64,000 nt of DNA, taken from Lachnospiraceae bacterium. GTDB lineage: Bacteria; Bacillota; Clostridia; Lachnospirales; Lachnospiraceae. Positions 46,227 through 55,235 of the stretch are shown here, in pieces (position 1 is the stretch's first letter; the number at the start of each line of letters is the position of its first letter). The notes beneath the pieces are model-generated. The model did no database searches. It worked only from the letters and a program-made list of their open reading frames with translations, and was not told the origin of the DNA. The position numbers and the translations under genes were made by a program. The stretch is from NCBI GenBank assembly GCA_022767285.1, contig JALENY010000032.1, positions 37,388 to 101,387 on the forward strand. Direction: 5' to 3'.

Positions 46227-47837
46227 CTATCGATCCCACTTATCACAAAGAGAATTAATCTGCCCCGTGAACTTAGCCAGATCTTTATTCGCCCCATCTT
46301 TATTCCGAACAATAACACTAAGCAGCCGCTGGCCCGCCTGCCAAAGGCGGTCGTACACCGTGCTGGCTCTTTTCCTGCCCTCCGTTTCTTCCGTCTTCTT
46401 TTTCATTGCGATTCCCTGCATTTCTTTCAGACAGACGTTTTCACTTAAGTCATATTCTGTTCCGCTGAAAGGTGCCATGGTGTCGTAGCCGAACCGTTCC
46501 CGCAGAAGGGCCGCAAACTCGTCACAGACTGCATCCTCCCCATGAACCACAAAGACTTTTTTCGGTTTCTCCCGAAAAGCGCCAGCCCAGTTCAGAAGGC
46601 CGGTCTGGTCTGCGTGGCCGCTGATGCCGGGAAGCTGGATGATCTCCGCCTGAACCGCAATCGGTTCTCCGAACAGTTTCACTTCTTTTGCCCCTTCCAA
46701 AAGAGAACGGCCCAGGGTATGATTTGCCTGATAACCCACAAACAATACGGTAGACTCCGGCCTCCAGAGATTGTGTTTCAGGTGATGCTTGATACGGCCT
46801 GCCTCGCACATACCGCTGGCCGACAGGATGACCTTCGGCTGGTCATTGAAATTGATCATTTTCGATTCGTCGCTGGTAATAGACAGCTTCAGTCCCGGAA
46901 AAGCGATGGGATTGATTCCTTTATTGATCAGCTCCATGGCTTCCTCGTCAAAGCAGTCATGGGTGTGTTCATTAAAAATGCCGGTGGCTTCCACCGCCAG
47001 AGGACTGTCCACATAAACCGGGAATCCGTCGTGACCGCTCACCAGATGCTCCGCCTTGATCTGCCGCAGGAAATAGAGCATCTCCTGAGTCCGGCCCACC
47101 GCAAATGAGGGTACCACCACATTGCCGCCCCGGTCAAAGGTCCGCTGGATGATTTTCGCAAGTTCCGTCACAAAATCGATGCGCTCCCCATGCGTCCGGT
47201 TTCCATAGGTGGACTCAATCAAAACATAGTCCGCCTCCTCGATGGTTTTGGGGTCATTGATCAACGGTTGATTAATATTTCCGATATCTCCGGAAAAGAC
47301 GATCTTTGTCTCTTTTCCGTCCTCTTCCACCCAGACTTCCACAGAAGAAGAGCCCAACAGATGGCCCACATCGGTAAAACGCACTTTGATTCCCGGCGCC
47401 ACCTCAATGATCCGGTCATAGGGGCACTCTACAAACTTCTGAATCACGCCCATAGCATCTGCCATGGTGTAGGCAGGCACATAGGAAGGTTTCCCCTGGC
47501 GCTGCCCTTTACGGTTGCGCCACTCCGCCTCAAATTCCTGAATATGCGCACTGTCGCGAAGCATGATATCGCACAGGTCGCAGGTGGCTGCCGTGGCAAA
47601 GACCTGACCCCGGAAGCCTCTCGCATATAAAAGCGGCAGATTGCCCGAATGGTCGATATGCGCATGGGTCAGAAGTACGAAATCAATTTCCCCGGGCAGC
47701 CCCGGAATATCCTGGTTTTCATACTGATCTGCGCCCTGTTCCATGCCGCAGTCCACCAGAAATCTTTTCCCCGCTGCTTCCATACAATGGCAGCTGCCGG
47801 TTACTTCATGATCCGCACCGATAAACGTAATCTTCAT
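46227..47837 (-). CDS. Beta-CASP metallo-beta-lactamase RNA nuclease-like protein
   Basis: 536 aa. Metal motif LTHAHIDHSG (HxHxDH), FSGDIGN with a conserved His in GHLLGS before it, STYGNRTH of the beta-CASP region, and HADQTGLLNW near the C-terminus. This is the CPSF-like mRNA 3' processing/exonuclease family found widely in bacteria outside RNase J. Start ATG at 47837 follows GGAGG, so the ten residues of an upstream extension are rejected. The C-terminal 60 residues are basic and poorly conserved. Confidence 0.92.
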   Translation of the reverse strand: MKITFIGADHEVTGSCHCMEAAGKRFLVDCGMEQGADQYENQDIPGLPGEIDFVLLTHAHIDHSGNLPLLYARGFRGQVFATAATCDLCDIMLRDSAHIQEFEAEWRNRKGQRQGKPSYVPAYTMADAMGVIQKFVECPYDRIIEVAPGIKVRFTDVGHLLGSSSVEVWVEEDGKETKIVFSGDIGNINQPLINDPKTIEEADYVLIESTYGNRTHGERIDFVTELAKIIQRTFDRGGNVVVPSFAVGRTQEMLYFLRQIKAEHLVSGHDGFPVYVDSPLAVEATGIFNEHTHDCFDEEAMELINKGINPIAFPGLKLSITSDESKMINFNDQPKVILSASGMCEAGRIKHHLKHNLWRPESTVLFVGYQANHTLGRSLLEGAKEVKLFGEPIAVQAEIIQLPGISGHADQTGLLNWAGAFREKPKKVFVVHGEDAVCDEFAALLRERFGYDTMAPFSGTEYDLSENVCLKEMQGIAMKKKTEETEGRKRASTVYDRLWQAGQRLLSVIVRNKDGANKDLAKFTGQINSLCDKWDR

Positions 47838-47943
47838 ATAGATCCTCCCTCTTTTTATTCTGGTCAAAAGACACGATCTGTTTGTTCCTTGTTAATTAGT
47901 ATTATATCATAGAAACAGACAATACAGACATATATTTCCATAT

Positions 47944-47977
47944 AAAAACCCCGCCTGGTGCTGTATTCCAGACGGGG
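47944..47977 (-). terminator. Terminator of the minus-strand transcript from 48.9 kb
   Basis: On the minus strand CCCCGTCTGG pairs with CCAGGCGGGG (complement of 47968-47977 and 47949-47958), followed by five T (complement of 47944-47948). It lies 453 bases after the stop of the secreted protein gene, so the repeats between them are transcribed. Confidence 0.85.
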
Positions 47978-48112
47978 CCCATTTGAACTAAAAAACAATT
48001 TATCCGCCGGCTGGTAAGACCGGCTTTGTACAAAAACAGTTGAGTACAGAATCTCTTTTGTATTCTGTGGTTAATAGTTACATAGTTTGTTGATTACGTA
48101 TACGTTTTCCAT

Positions 48113-48238
48113 ATTCAGTTGTAATTTTGCGGCACCGGGCCGCGTTCATTATTCAGTTGTAGTTTTGCAGCGCGAAGCTGCATTCGTTATTCAGTTGTAG
48201 TTTTGCAGCACGAAGCTGCATTCATTATTCAGTTGTAA
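48113..48238. repeat. Three 38-base tandem repeats plus a partial fourth
   Basis: ATTCAGTTGTA starts at 48113, 48151, 48189 and 48227, an exact 38-base period. Units 2 and 3 hold GCAGC-rCGA-AGCTGC inverted arms; unit 1 has GCGGC/GCCGC instead, a compensated change that keeps the hairpin. The rest of the gap 47838-48429 holds only a terminator (47944-47977) and a degenerate AT-rich sequence. Confidence 0.85.
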
Positions 48239-48429
48239 ATAAATGGTTTTTGCTATCGCTTCGCAGGCTGCATCAGGAAACAGCCTGCTCCCTGCAGTGC
48301 GGCCTCTCTTCCATCGAAGCCGCAGATAATGAAAAATATTTTGTCTGTCTTGTCAGACTGTGTATGCTTTTTGTTACGACATTATTAGAAGAATATATAA
48401 CTTTTTTTGCACTCTGCGGTCACCCGGGC

Positions 48430-48930
48430 TCAGTCAACCCAGATGCCGTTTGTCATGGTTGTGGTACTTTCGATGTCCTGGTTTTTGATCGCAATGTGTC
48501 CACCACACAGGCGATACCAGTGTCCGCCTTCCACTTCCTGCTCATAATAGACAGTGTGTGAATAAACACCCGTGTCGCTGGAATTCCAGTACTCGTAGGA
48601 GTTCCAGGCACCGGTCTCTTCATCCAGATATTCCAGATACATGTTGCAGATGACCGTATCACAGACACTATGACAAGTCGTTGAACCGGCTATACCCAGC
48701 ACACGATTGCCAAGATTTGATAACTCTGCGCTACCTCTTGCCAGATAATTACCTCTGGTCAGTATGGTCTTTGTATCCTGGACTTCCGACTCTGTCGTCA
48801 GCAGAGAGCCGTCGACTATCTTCCCTGCCTCTGACTGGCCAGCCGCAGATACCGGTACTGCACCAAAGAACGTGGTCAGCATCAATCCACAGGCCAGAAA
48901 AAACGCACCCATTCGTTTTTTTCTATTCAT
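48430..48930 (-). CDS. Secreted protein, possibly DUF6147 family
   Basis: 166 aa. A classic signal peptide (basic MNRKKR, hydrophobic core to about 24, cleavage near VSA-AG at residue 30) is followed by a small beta-rich domain with LARGSAELSNLGN and VLGIAGSTTCHSVCDTVICNMYLEYLDE. The repeated pattern of small, polar strand residues and the two short Cys pairs suggest a secreted or surface beta-sandwich. I recall similar sequences labelled DUF6147 in Lachnospiraceae. Function unknown. Confidence 0.75.
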   Translation of the reverse strand: MNRKKRMGAFFLACGLMLTTFFGAVPVSAAGQSEAGKIVDGSLLTTESEVQDTKTILTRGNYLARGSAELSNLGNRVLGIAGSTTCHSVCDTVICNMYLEYLDEETGAWNSYEYWNSSDTGVYSHTVYYEQEVEGGHWYRLCGGHIAIKNQDIESTTTMTNGIWVD

Positions 48931-49030
48931 CGGTATTCTCCTCCTTTCTGCTTATTTATAATGCATTACATAAACAGAACGTTTAAAAAAGCAAATAATT
49001 ACACATTTAACAAAATTGTAACATATTTTT

Positions 49031-49888
49031 TTAAAAATACATGCTTTCTACCATGGATTTCAATGTTTCCATCTCTATTTTTCCAATAATACAATAATAA
49101 TGATTCCGATACTTCCATTCCGCAACTGCTGTGCTTTGATTATCTCCATCCGCTTTTACTTCTTTTAGTGACACATTCCCGTACTTTGTTTCAATTTGAT
49201 TACTGTTCAATATTTCTCCATCATAATTAAAATCTGATGATGTATCAGTATCAGCGCCCTTCACATACAGAAACACAACCTGCTCCTCTATAAGATAGTA
49301 CATATAAGCAAAACAAACAGGCACATTATATTCATAAGCATCAAACACCAGTCCATCCGGACGCACCAGAAACTTCGGCACATCGATCCCTGTCTTTTCC
49401 TTAATCTCAGCTGCCGCATCCTGTTCCGTGGTATCGGATTTCACCCGTTTTTCATCATTATCAATCACAGTCCCACTGGATCCGCCCACAACCCGCTCAA
49501 TGGATTCCATCCACCACATGCGCGTTGCCTCACTGGTCATGCTGAAGGCAAATATCCCAGCCACCAACACAATACAGGCCACTGCCACTTTGACGACAGG
49601 AGAGGCAACCCCTCTCCATCTCCTCTTTCCGTGCCTTTGGGCTTTCCCGGAAAAAACGGCAGATTTTGAAGCTTCCTGCCGATGCACCATCTCCCCGATC
49701 TCCTTTTTTCGCTGCTCCTGCGCTTCTCTTTTTTCACACAGGCGCCGAAAACTCTCGTCATAATCAAAGTCCGGAGACTCCTGAAAGGTCACGGGACCCA
49801 GGGCTTCCTCCAGGCGTGTGCCCTCCCGCAAAATCTCTTCACGGATGATCCGATCTGCTATATCCTGCTTATCTTTTTTCTCTCTCAT
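49031..49888 (-). CDS. DUF4367-like anti-sigma candidate, single-pass membrane protein
   Basis: 285 aa. About 105 cytoplasmic charged residues, a membrane helix (around 95-115, VKVAVACIVLVAGIFAF) and an extracytoplasmic part in which GNVSLKEVKADGDNQSTAVAEWKYRNHYYCIIG resembles DUF4367. This layout is common for anti-sigma factors next to ECF sigma genes. The nearest sigma gene (51187) is on the same strand but separated by murG on the other strand. ATG at 49888 has GAGGAG upstream. Confidence 0.7.
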   Translation of the reverse strand: MREKKDKQDIADRIIREEILREGTRLEEALGPVTFQESPDFDYDESFRRLCEKREAQEQRKKEIGEMVHRQEASKSAVFSGKAQRHGKRRWRGVASPVVKVAVACIVLVAGIFAFSMTSEATRMWWMESIERVVGGSSGTVIDNDEKRVKSDTTEQDAAAEIKEKTGIDVPKFLVRPDGLVFDAYEYNVPVCFAYMYYLIEEQVVFLYVKGADTDTSSDFNYDGEILNSNQIETKYGNVSLKEVKADGDNQSTAVAEWKYRNHYYCIIGKIEMETLKSMVESMYF

Positions 49889-49979
49889 ATATCTCCTCTT
49901 CTCTGATTGTGACTTGACTTTTTGGGCATCCTGTCTCATATTTATAGATATATTTATCTATTTCAGGAGGTTTCTCTGT

Positions 49980-51047
49980 ATGAAACATATCGTATTAACC
50001 GGCGGCGGAACAGCCGGCCACGTTACACCTAATATCGCCATGCTTCCCAAATTGCAGGAGATGGGCTACAAAATATCTTATATCGGCTCCTACGAAGGTA
50101 TGGAGCGCAAACTGATCGAAGAGCTGAACATTCCCTATTATGGAATTTCCTCCGGAAAACTGCGCCGTTACTTCGACGTAAAAAATTTCACAGATCCTTT
50201 CCGCGTATTAAAAGGATTTGGCGAAGCGAAAAAGCTGTTAAAAGAGTTAAAACCGGACATCGTCTTTTCCAAAGGCGGTTTTGTATCCGTTCCGGTCGTT
50301 CTGGCAGCTCACGGCCGAAAAATCCCGGTACTGATCCACGAATCCGATATGACACCCGGTCTGGCAAACAAGCTCTGTATTTCCTCCGCCACCAAGATCT
50401 GCTGCAACTTCCCGGAAACGGTAGATAATCTGCCCGCCGACAAGGCGGTGGTCACCGGAACTCCCATCCGTCAGGAGCTTCTTCAGGGCAGCCGGGAAAA
50501 AGCCCTTGCATTTACCGGCTTGTCCGGACAGAAACCGGTCCTGATGGTCATCGGCGGCAGCCTTGGTTCCGTAGCCGTCAACAATGCAGTCCGTGCAGCA
50601 CTTCCGGAACTGCTTCCGGATTTTGATGTTATCCACCTGTGCGGCAAAGACAAACTGGATGAATCCCTGAATGACACAGACGGCTACCGCCAATATGAAT
50701 ACATCAAAAAAGAACTGGCCGACCTCTTTGCACTGTCTGACCTGATCATTTCCCGTGCCGGTGCAAATGCTATCTGCGAAATCAGTTCACTGAAAAAGCC
50801 GAATCTTCTGATTCCTCTTTCCGCAAAAGCAAGCCGCGGCGACCAGATCCTCAATGCCCGCTCTTTCGAACGCCAGGGGTTCTCCTGCGTGCTGGAGGAA
50901 GAGGAAGTTACGACCGAATCTTTGGTAAATGCCGTGCGCAATCTCTATGGAAACCGTGAAGCCTATATTTCAGCCATGGAGAGCAGCAAACACACGGATT
51001 CCATCGACCACATCCTGTCGTTAATCGAAGAATACCGCTTGAAATAG
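49980..51047 (+). CDS. murG: UDP-GlcNAc:undecaprenyl-PP-MurNAc-pentapeptide transferase
   Basis: 355 aa. Adds GlcNAc to lipid I to make lipid II at the inner face of the membrane. The glycine-rich KHIVLTGGGTAGHVTPN opens the protein, and GGSLGSVAVNN and LIISRAGANAICEI are the donor-site segments. Start follows AGGAGG. Here it is a lone gene outside the usual mur/fts cluster, so it may be a second murG copy or the only one; this cannot be judged from the window. Its stop codon lies within its terminator. Confidence 0.93.
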   Translation: MKHIVLTGGGTAGHVTPNIAMLPKLQEMGYKISYIGSYEGMERKLIEELNIPYYGISSGKLRRYFDVKNFTDPFRVLKGFGEAKKLLKELKPDIVFSKGGFVSVPVVLAAHGRKIPVLIHESDMTPGLANKLCISSATKICCNFPETVDNLPADKAVVTGTPIRQELLQGSREKALAFTGLSGQKPVLMVIGGSLGSVAVNNAVRAALPELLPDFDVIHLCGKDKLDESLNDTDGYRQYEYIKKELADLFALSDLIISRAGANAICEISSLKKPNLLIPLSAKASRGDQILNARSFERQGFSCVLEEEEVTTESLVNAVRNLYGNREAYISAMESSKHTDSIDHILSLIEEYRLK

Positions 51048-51063
51048 CGGTATTCTTTTTTTT
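51030..51063 (+). terminator. Terminator overlapping the murG stop codon
   Basis: GAATACCGCT (51030-51039) and AGCGGTATTC (51046-51055) form a perfect 10-base stem with a 6-base loop, then eight T. The TAG stop (51045-51047) straddles the loop and the right arm. Confidence 0.93.
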
Positions 51064-51186
51064 AACCCAATGCAGCATTTCATCCATCTGCTGATTCCAC
51101 CATTACCCGGAACTGTTGATCCGGTTACGGGTTATCGTTGTTTGTTTTAAGCTTTCATTGCACATTGAAAATTTGCATCAGAAATT

Positions 51187-51714
51187 TTACTGCAACTGTT
51201 CATATTTCCTGCGATATTTTTTCTTAATCCATTTCTTCGCTCTGCACAGCTTGCTTCTTACCAGAGATATCGGTATCCCAAGATCGTAGGAAATTTCTTC
51301 GGCCGAATAATTGTAAACTTCTACTCTTACTAAAATCTCGTACCAGTCATGTCTATATCGCTCCAGATCAGCAAATAGCTTTGATGTGAATACTCTCTGA
51401 TCCACCGCCTTTTCCAATCTCTCAAAGCAATCCTCATTATCCAAGTGTGTCTCGGATCCGTAATATGGAACTTCTTTTCTGACTTTCTGGGAGCGCACGT
51501 AATCGATTGCCCGATTCTGTGCCATTACGACCAGATATTTTCTCAATTCTTTCGGAGTCCCACACATCTCATCCAACTGTTCGGAAGTAATACGTACAAA
51601 CACATCCTGACAGATATCCTGCGCAAGATAATAGTCCTGCAGTATTTTAAAAGCAGTGTCCATGACCAGCAGATAATACTGCTCATAGATTTCTTTCAGC
51701 CTCTCATCTATCAT
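51187..51714 (-). CDS. ECF-type RNA polymerase sigma factor
   Basis: 175 aa. Region 2 (DYYLAQDICQDVFVRI and YLVVMAQNRAIDYVR) and region 4 helix-turn-helix (YSAEEISYDLGIPISLVRSKLCRAKKWIKKKY) are clear. No extra domains. It follows the HIT gene by 16 bases. The likely anti-sigma (49031) is about 1.3 kb downstream on the same strand with murG in between. Signal unknown. Confidence 0.9.
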   Translation of the reverse strand: MIDERLKEIYEQYYLLVMDTAFKILQDYYLAQDICQDVFVRITSEQLDEMCGTPKELRKYLVVMAQNRAIDYVRSQKVRKEVPYYGSETHLDNEDCFERLEKAVDQRVFTSKLFADLERYRHDWYEILVRVEVYNYSAEEISYDLGIPISLVRSKLCRAKKWIKKKYRRKYEQLQ

Positions 51715-51730
51715 TTCCCACCCGACCGTT

Positions 51731-52141
51731 CTAGTCTGTTATCTGCATTTTCTCCAGAATCTCTGCTTTATCTTCCTCGGTAAGTTTTCCCATTTTCCAT
51801 CCCAGACCGACCTGATCTCCTTCATAACGCGGAATCAGATGCATATGGAAATGAAATACCGTCTGTCCGGCCACCGGCTTGTTGTTCTGTACAACGTTAA
51901 AACCGTCACAAGACAAAGCTTTTGTCATTTTCTTTACCATTTTCGAAGCCAGTATAAAAGCCCTTCCGGCTGCTTCCTCCGGTAATTCGTAGATATCCGC
52001 GTAATGCTGTTTCGGAATGATCAGCGCATGTCCCTTGCTGGCCGGTCCGAGATCAAGTATTACACGGAACTCCTCATCCTCATAAAGTGTCGCAGACGGA
52101 ATCTCCCCGTTTGCAATCCTGCAAAAAATACAATCTGACAT
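51731..52141 (-). CDS. HIT-family nucleotide hydrolase
   Basis: 136 aa. The histidine triad HFHMH (within TVFHFHMHLIP) and the SDCIFCRIANGEIPS opening with a CxxC zinc-type pair identify the HINT/HIT family of purine nucleoside phosphoramidases. GGAGGAAG precedes the ATG. It appears to share a transcript with the ECF sigma gene. Confidence 0.95.
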   Translation of the reverse strand: MSDCIFCRIANGEIPSATLYEDEEFRVILDLGPASKGHALIIPKQHYADIYELPEEAAGRAFILASKMVKKMTKALSCDGFNVVQNNKPVAGQTVFHFHMHLIPRYEGDQVGLGWKMGKLTEEDKAEILEKMQITD

Positions 52142-52238
52142 TTTTCCTTCCTCCTCTTCATTTTTTGTAAATTTATGTCGAACAAAAATCGTTGTTTTCT
52201 TGGACAGGCAGTGTTAAACTAATAGCGAGGTGAAAAAG

Positions 52239-52922
52239 ATGAATAAAGACACGTATGAAAAACAGCTCCAGGCCATGGAGGAGCAACATCGTTTCACCCT
52301 GCAGAAAATCTCCCATGAAATCCGTAATCCGGTTACACTGATCAACAGTTTCCTGCAGATTATGGAAGAACAGCATCCGGAAGTCAGTCAATTCGAATGC
52401 TGGACTCAGATCATGGAAAACATGAATTTTCTTAAAAGTCTGCTGAATGAAATCTCCGATTACAATCGTTCTTCCATCATTCACAGCGAACCAACCAATC
52501 TCTACCATATGCTTCAGAGAATTGTTCAGGATGTGACACCCACACTGTCCGAACAGAAGATCCAGATTCACCTTCACAAGCATACTGCGCTTCCACCCAT
52601 AGACGCAGATCCCGTTAAACTGCGTGAAGTCTTTTACAATCTGATCCGCAACAGCGCTGAAGCAATCGGCACAAATGGAAACATAACCATCGGAATCGGA
52701 TACGAAAATGAGTCCATCGTCATTACCGTAGCCGATGACGGACCGGGCATTCCGAAAGAGCATCTGTCCGCCATATTCGAACCATTTGTCACTTATAAAA
52801 AAGAGGGTACCGGACTGGGACTGGCTATTACTAAGAATGTAATTGATTCCCACCACGGCACCATAGTTGTCGAGTCCAAAAAGGGCAGTGGAACACAATT
52901 TTCCATCTCTTTGCCCATCTGA
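52239..52922 (+). CDS. Soluble histidine kinase
   Basis: 227 aa with no membrane helix. The dimerisation/phospho-acceptor helix has KISHEIRNPVTLI with His near residue 25, then N box YNLIRNSAEAIG, G1 DDGPGIP and G2 GTGLGLA. It lacks any sensor domain, so it probably reads a signal through a partner protein. It resembles the kinase core of KinA/PAS-kinases involved in sporulation, but that is a loose likeness. GAGG lies 8 bases before the ATG. Confidence 0.88.
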   Translation: MNKDTYEKQLQAMEEQHRFTLQKISHEIRNPVTLINSFLQIMEEQHPEVSQFECWTQIMENMNFLKSLLNEISDYNRSSIIHSEPTNLYHMLQRIVQDVTPTLSEQKIQIHLHKHTALPPIDADPVKLREVFYNLIRNSAEAIGTNGNITIGIGYENESIVITVADDGPGIPKEHLSAIFEPFVTYKKEGTGLGLAITKNVIDSHHGTIVVESKKGSGTQFSISLPI

Positions 52923-52988
52923 TTGTCTGATTCAATTATAATACAATTTGTCCGGGTTGACAATAAAGGATTTGTTCAACTGAATTTT

Positions 52989-53022
52989 ACACAGGACTGT
53001 CTCAAAAAGGCAGTCCTGTGTT
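52989..53022. terminator. Terminator between the kinase and rhomboid genes
   Basis: ACACAGGACTG (52989-52999) pairs with CAGTCCTGTGTT (53011-53022), loop TCTCAAAAAGG, then TTATTCTTTT on the plus strand. It can serve both convergent genes. Confidence 0.85.
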
Positions 53023-53046
53023 TATTCTTTTGCTGTTTCTGCCTGA

Positions 53047-53679
53047 CTAAACCGCACCGCCGGTGTATTCGTTCCTTTTCCCGGACCGGTTCCTCCGATA
53101 CAGAAAAATGGCTGCCAGAAAACCTAATAACAGACCTGACACATGAGCAATATTATCCACACCGGAACTGACAAACCCCAGGTAGAGAGACAATACGGCC
53201 AGAATCAGCATCTTTTTTATAGTCAGATCTTCCAGACGACCTCTGTTTATGAGAACCACCCAGGTCAGACCGCCAAGGACTCCAAAAATGGCTCCGGAAG
53301 CCCCCGCCGATACAAAGACTTTTCCATGATAAAGAGCAAGCAGACCGGACACAATATTGGCACCGATTCCTGCAGCAAAATACAGGATCAGAAACCGGAT
53401 TCTGCCCAGATAGCGCTCCAGATAATTGCCCAACACATATAATATCAGCATGTTATTCAGCAGATGGCGAATGCCGAAGTGCAAAAACAGGGATGTAAAC
53501 AGCCGATACCATTCTCTTGAATCCGGCAGATAGGGGGCATACATCGCGCCATGCATCAGCATAAACTTTGTATCCAGGTTGGAACCGAATATTTCAAATA
53601 ACAGAAAGACCACCAGATTCACGCTGATCAATCCGACCGTCGCATAACAGGTCACATGCATGTCTTCTTTTTCAAACAT
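53047..53679 (-). CDS. Rhomboid family intramembrane serine protease
   Basis: 210 aa, six to seven membrane helices. The catalytic Ser128 is in GASGAIFG and the His179 in NIAHVSGLL; the HFGIRHLLNNM motif near residue 67-77 is also conserved. It cleaves membrane-anchored substrates within the bilayer. ATG at 53679 follows AAAGGTGG; an upstream GTG extension is less likely. It follows the Tad-like locus on the same strand, separated by about 190 bases. Confidence 0.92.
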   Translation of the reverse strand: MFEKEDMHVTCYATVGLISVNLVVFLLFEIFGSNLDTKFMLMHGAMYAPYLPDSREWYRLFTSLFLHFGIRHLLNNMLILYVLGNYLERYLGRIRFLILYFAAGIGANIVSGLLALYHGKVFVSAGASGAIFGVLGGLTWVVLINRGRLEDLTIKKMLILAVLSLYLGFVSSGVDNIAHVSGLLLGFLAAIFLYRRNRSGKRNEYTGGAV

Positions 53680-53881
53680 TTCTCTTTCCACCTTTTGTTT
53701 ATTCCCTTTATCTTATGATTATAACCCTTTCGGCATCTGATTACTACTATTTCTTTTGTGTCGGCCGAGTCACGGCCGAGTCACCGAAAATGCAGCATCC
53801 AATTTCTCCTTTCTGCACCGGAATTCAAATTTGCAGGTTACCGTTGGCGGAATCCTTTAAATATGAATTAACTTCTTCATT

Positions 53882-55174
53882 CTACCCTTCCGATGGGTTC
53901 ACATAGGTACAAACCACATCCGCAAAACAGATTTTATCACCGGAATTTAGTTTTACCTGTTTTCCGTTTTCCAGAAGGGATCCATTTACATAAGTTCCGT
54001 TTTTTGAATTCAGATCTTCCAGATACCAGCCCTCCTCCCGGCAAAGGAGCCGCGCATGAATCCGACTGACCGTTGCCTCTTTCAGCACGATCTGAACCGT
54101 ATCCGGCATTTTCCCGATCATGCTGACCGGAGGCTTTAACAGGTACCGTTCACCGTTTTTTTCATGGAACAGCAAAGCAGTATTCTGCACTCTTTCCGGG
54201 GCGAGAAGAGTCGTGGCTTCTTCCTGATCTTCAGCCCATTCTTCGGACCAGAGATCATCTTTTTGCCGCCTTTCCTCAAAAAAGTCTTTCTCTTTTAAAT
54301 TTCCCATAACGGAATCCTCCATACTTTCTTCTTCAAAATCCGGATACGCTCTCCCATCATCAAACAGGAAATCTTCTGCGGCCTTCCCATCCCGTTTTCT
54401 TCCCAACAGTCGTGCCAGCCATCCCTGACCGACTGCGGATTCTGTTTGTTTCTCCTTATTCTTTTTCTCTCTATACTTTTTATCCCTGCGTTTCTTCTCT
54501 TTTGGTTTTTCTTTTCCGAAAAATTCATCCAGATCTTTTTTCCTTTGGAACTCCATTTCCCGGTCAATCTCCTGAAGTCTGCGGCTTTCCGATAAATCCG
54601 ACGGATGTTTTTTATCATCGGAATTATTCTTTTTCCCATATAAAAGGTTCCACAGTTCCTCAAGGCTGTTTCTTTCCTGTGATACATAGCGGAACAGGCT
54701 ATATGCCAGTGAAACTGCCTCATTATCCTGATGGTCTAAATGGCTCAGCAAATATTGAGAAATGCCCATCAGGCTTTCCCAAATATCTTTTCGGTAAAAC
54801 GGTACCAGGCAGCACTGTACCCGCTGTTCAAATAAATTCAAATACAGTTCCTCCGGATCCAGATACAACAAATCGGGATTTATCAGAAAGTCCTGCAGTT
54901 CCAGCAGATTTTGCAGCAATCCGCCGAATATCCAGATCAAATCCTCTTTTCCCAGCGGATGCATCCGGCAGTAGGAAGATAGTTTCTGCAGGGATGTACT
55001 TTCACAGTACCAGATCTGAGATCCGTCCAGAGTATGAAGACTGCAGGGGAGAATCCCTTTTACCAATCGGTGCAGAGCCATCTGTACCTGATAGTCTTCC
55101 GACTCGATGGAATCACCGGAAAACAGCACATAGGTGTGGTTCATGTCTCTTTTATATGTAATGTTCAGTTCCAT
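53882..55174 (-). CDS. FHA domain protein with DUF6382 N-terminal region
   Basis: 430 aa. The first 180 residues resemble DUF6382 (ELNITYKRDMNHTYVLF and LDPEELYLN), a family found in clostridial Tad loci. A charged linker rich in Lys and Glu (about 180-320) leads to a C-terminal FHA domain (about 350-425): MIGKMPD..., EATVSRIHARL (phosphothreonine-binding Arg/Ser/His) and SKNGTYVNG. It may bind a phosphoprotein of the pilus machine. It ends the Tad-like operon. Confidence 0.85.
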   Translation of the reverse strand: MELNITYKRDMNHTYVLFSGDSIESEDYQVQMALHRLVKGILPCSLHTLDGSQIWYCESTSLQKLSSYCRMHPLGKEDLIWIFGGLLQNLLELQDFLINPDLLYLDPEELYLNLFEQRVQCCLVPFYRKDIWESLMGISQYLLSHLDHQDNEAVSLAYSLFRYVSQERNSLEELWNLLYGKKNNSDDKKHPSDLSESRRLQEIDREMEFQRKKDLDEFFGKEKPKEKKRRDKKYREKKNKEKQTESAVGQGWLARLLGRKRDGKAAEDFLFDDGRAYPDFEEESMEDSVMGNLKEKDFFEERRQKDDLWSEEWAEDQEEATTLLAPERVQNTALLFHEKNGERYLLKPPVSMIGKMPDTVQIVLKEATVSRIHARLLCREEGWYLEDLNSKNGTYVNGSLLENGKQVKLNSGDKICFADVVCTYVNPSEG

Positions 55175-55235
55175 GTTTCATTCTCTTTCCTTTCCTCATG
55201 CCGCTTTACTGTCTCCCGATTAATTTTCGCAAAAA

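Noticed and set aside
48113..48238. Possible CRISPR array
   Set aside because: The units are contiguous with an exact 38-base period and no variable spacers, and no cas genes are in the window.
53759..53783. Direct duplication of CGGCCGAGTCA
   Set aside because: A short local duplication in a spacer with no further copies or obvious function.
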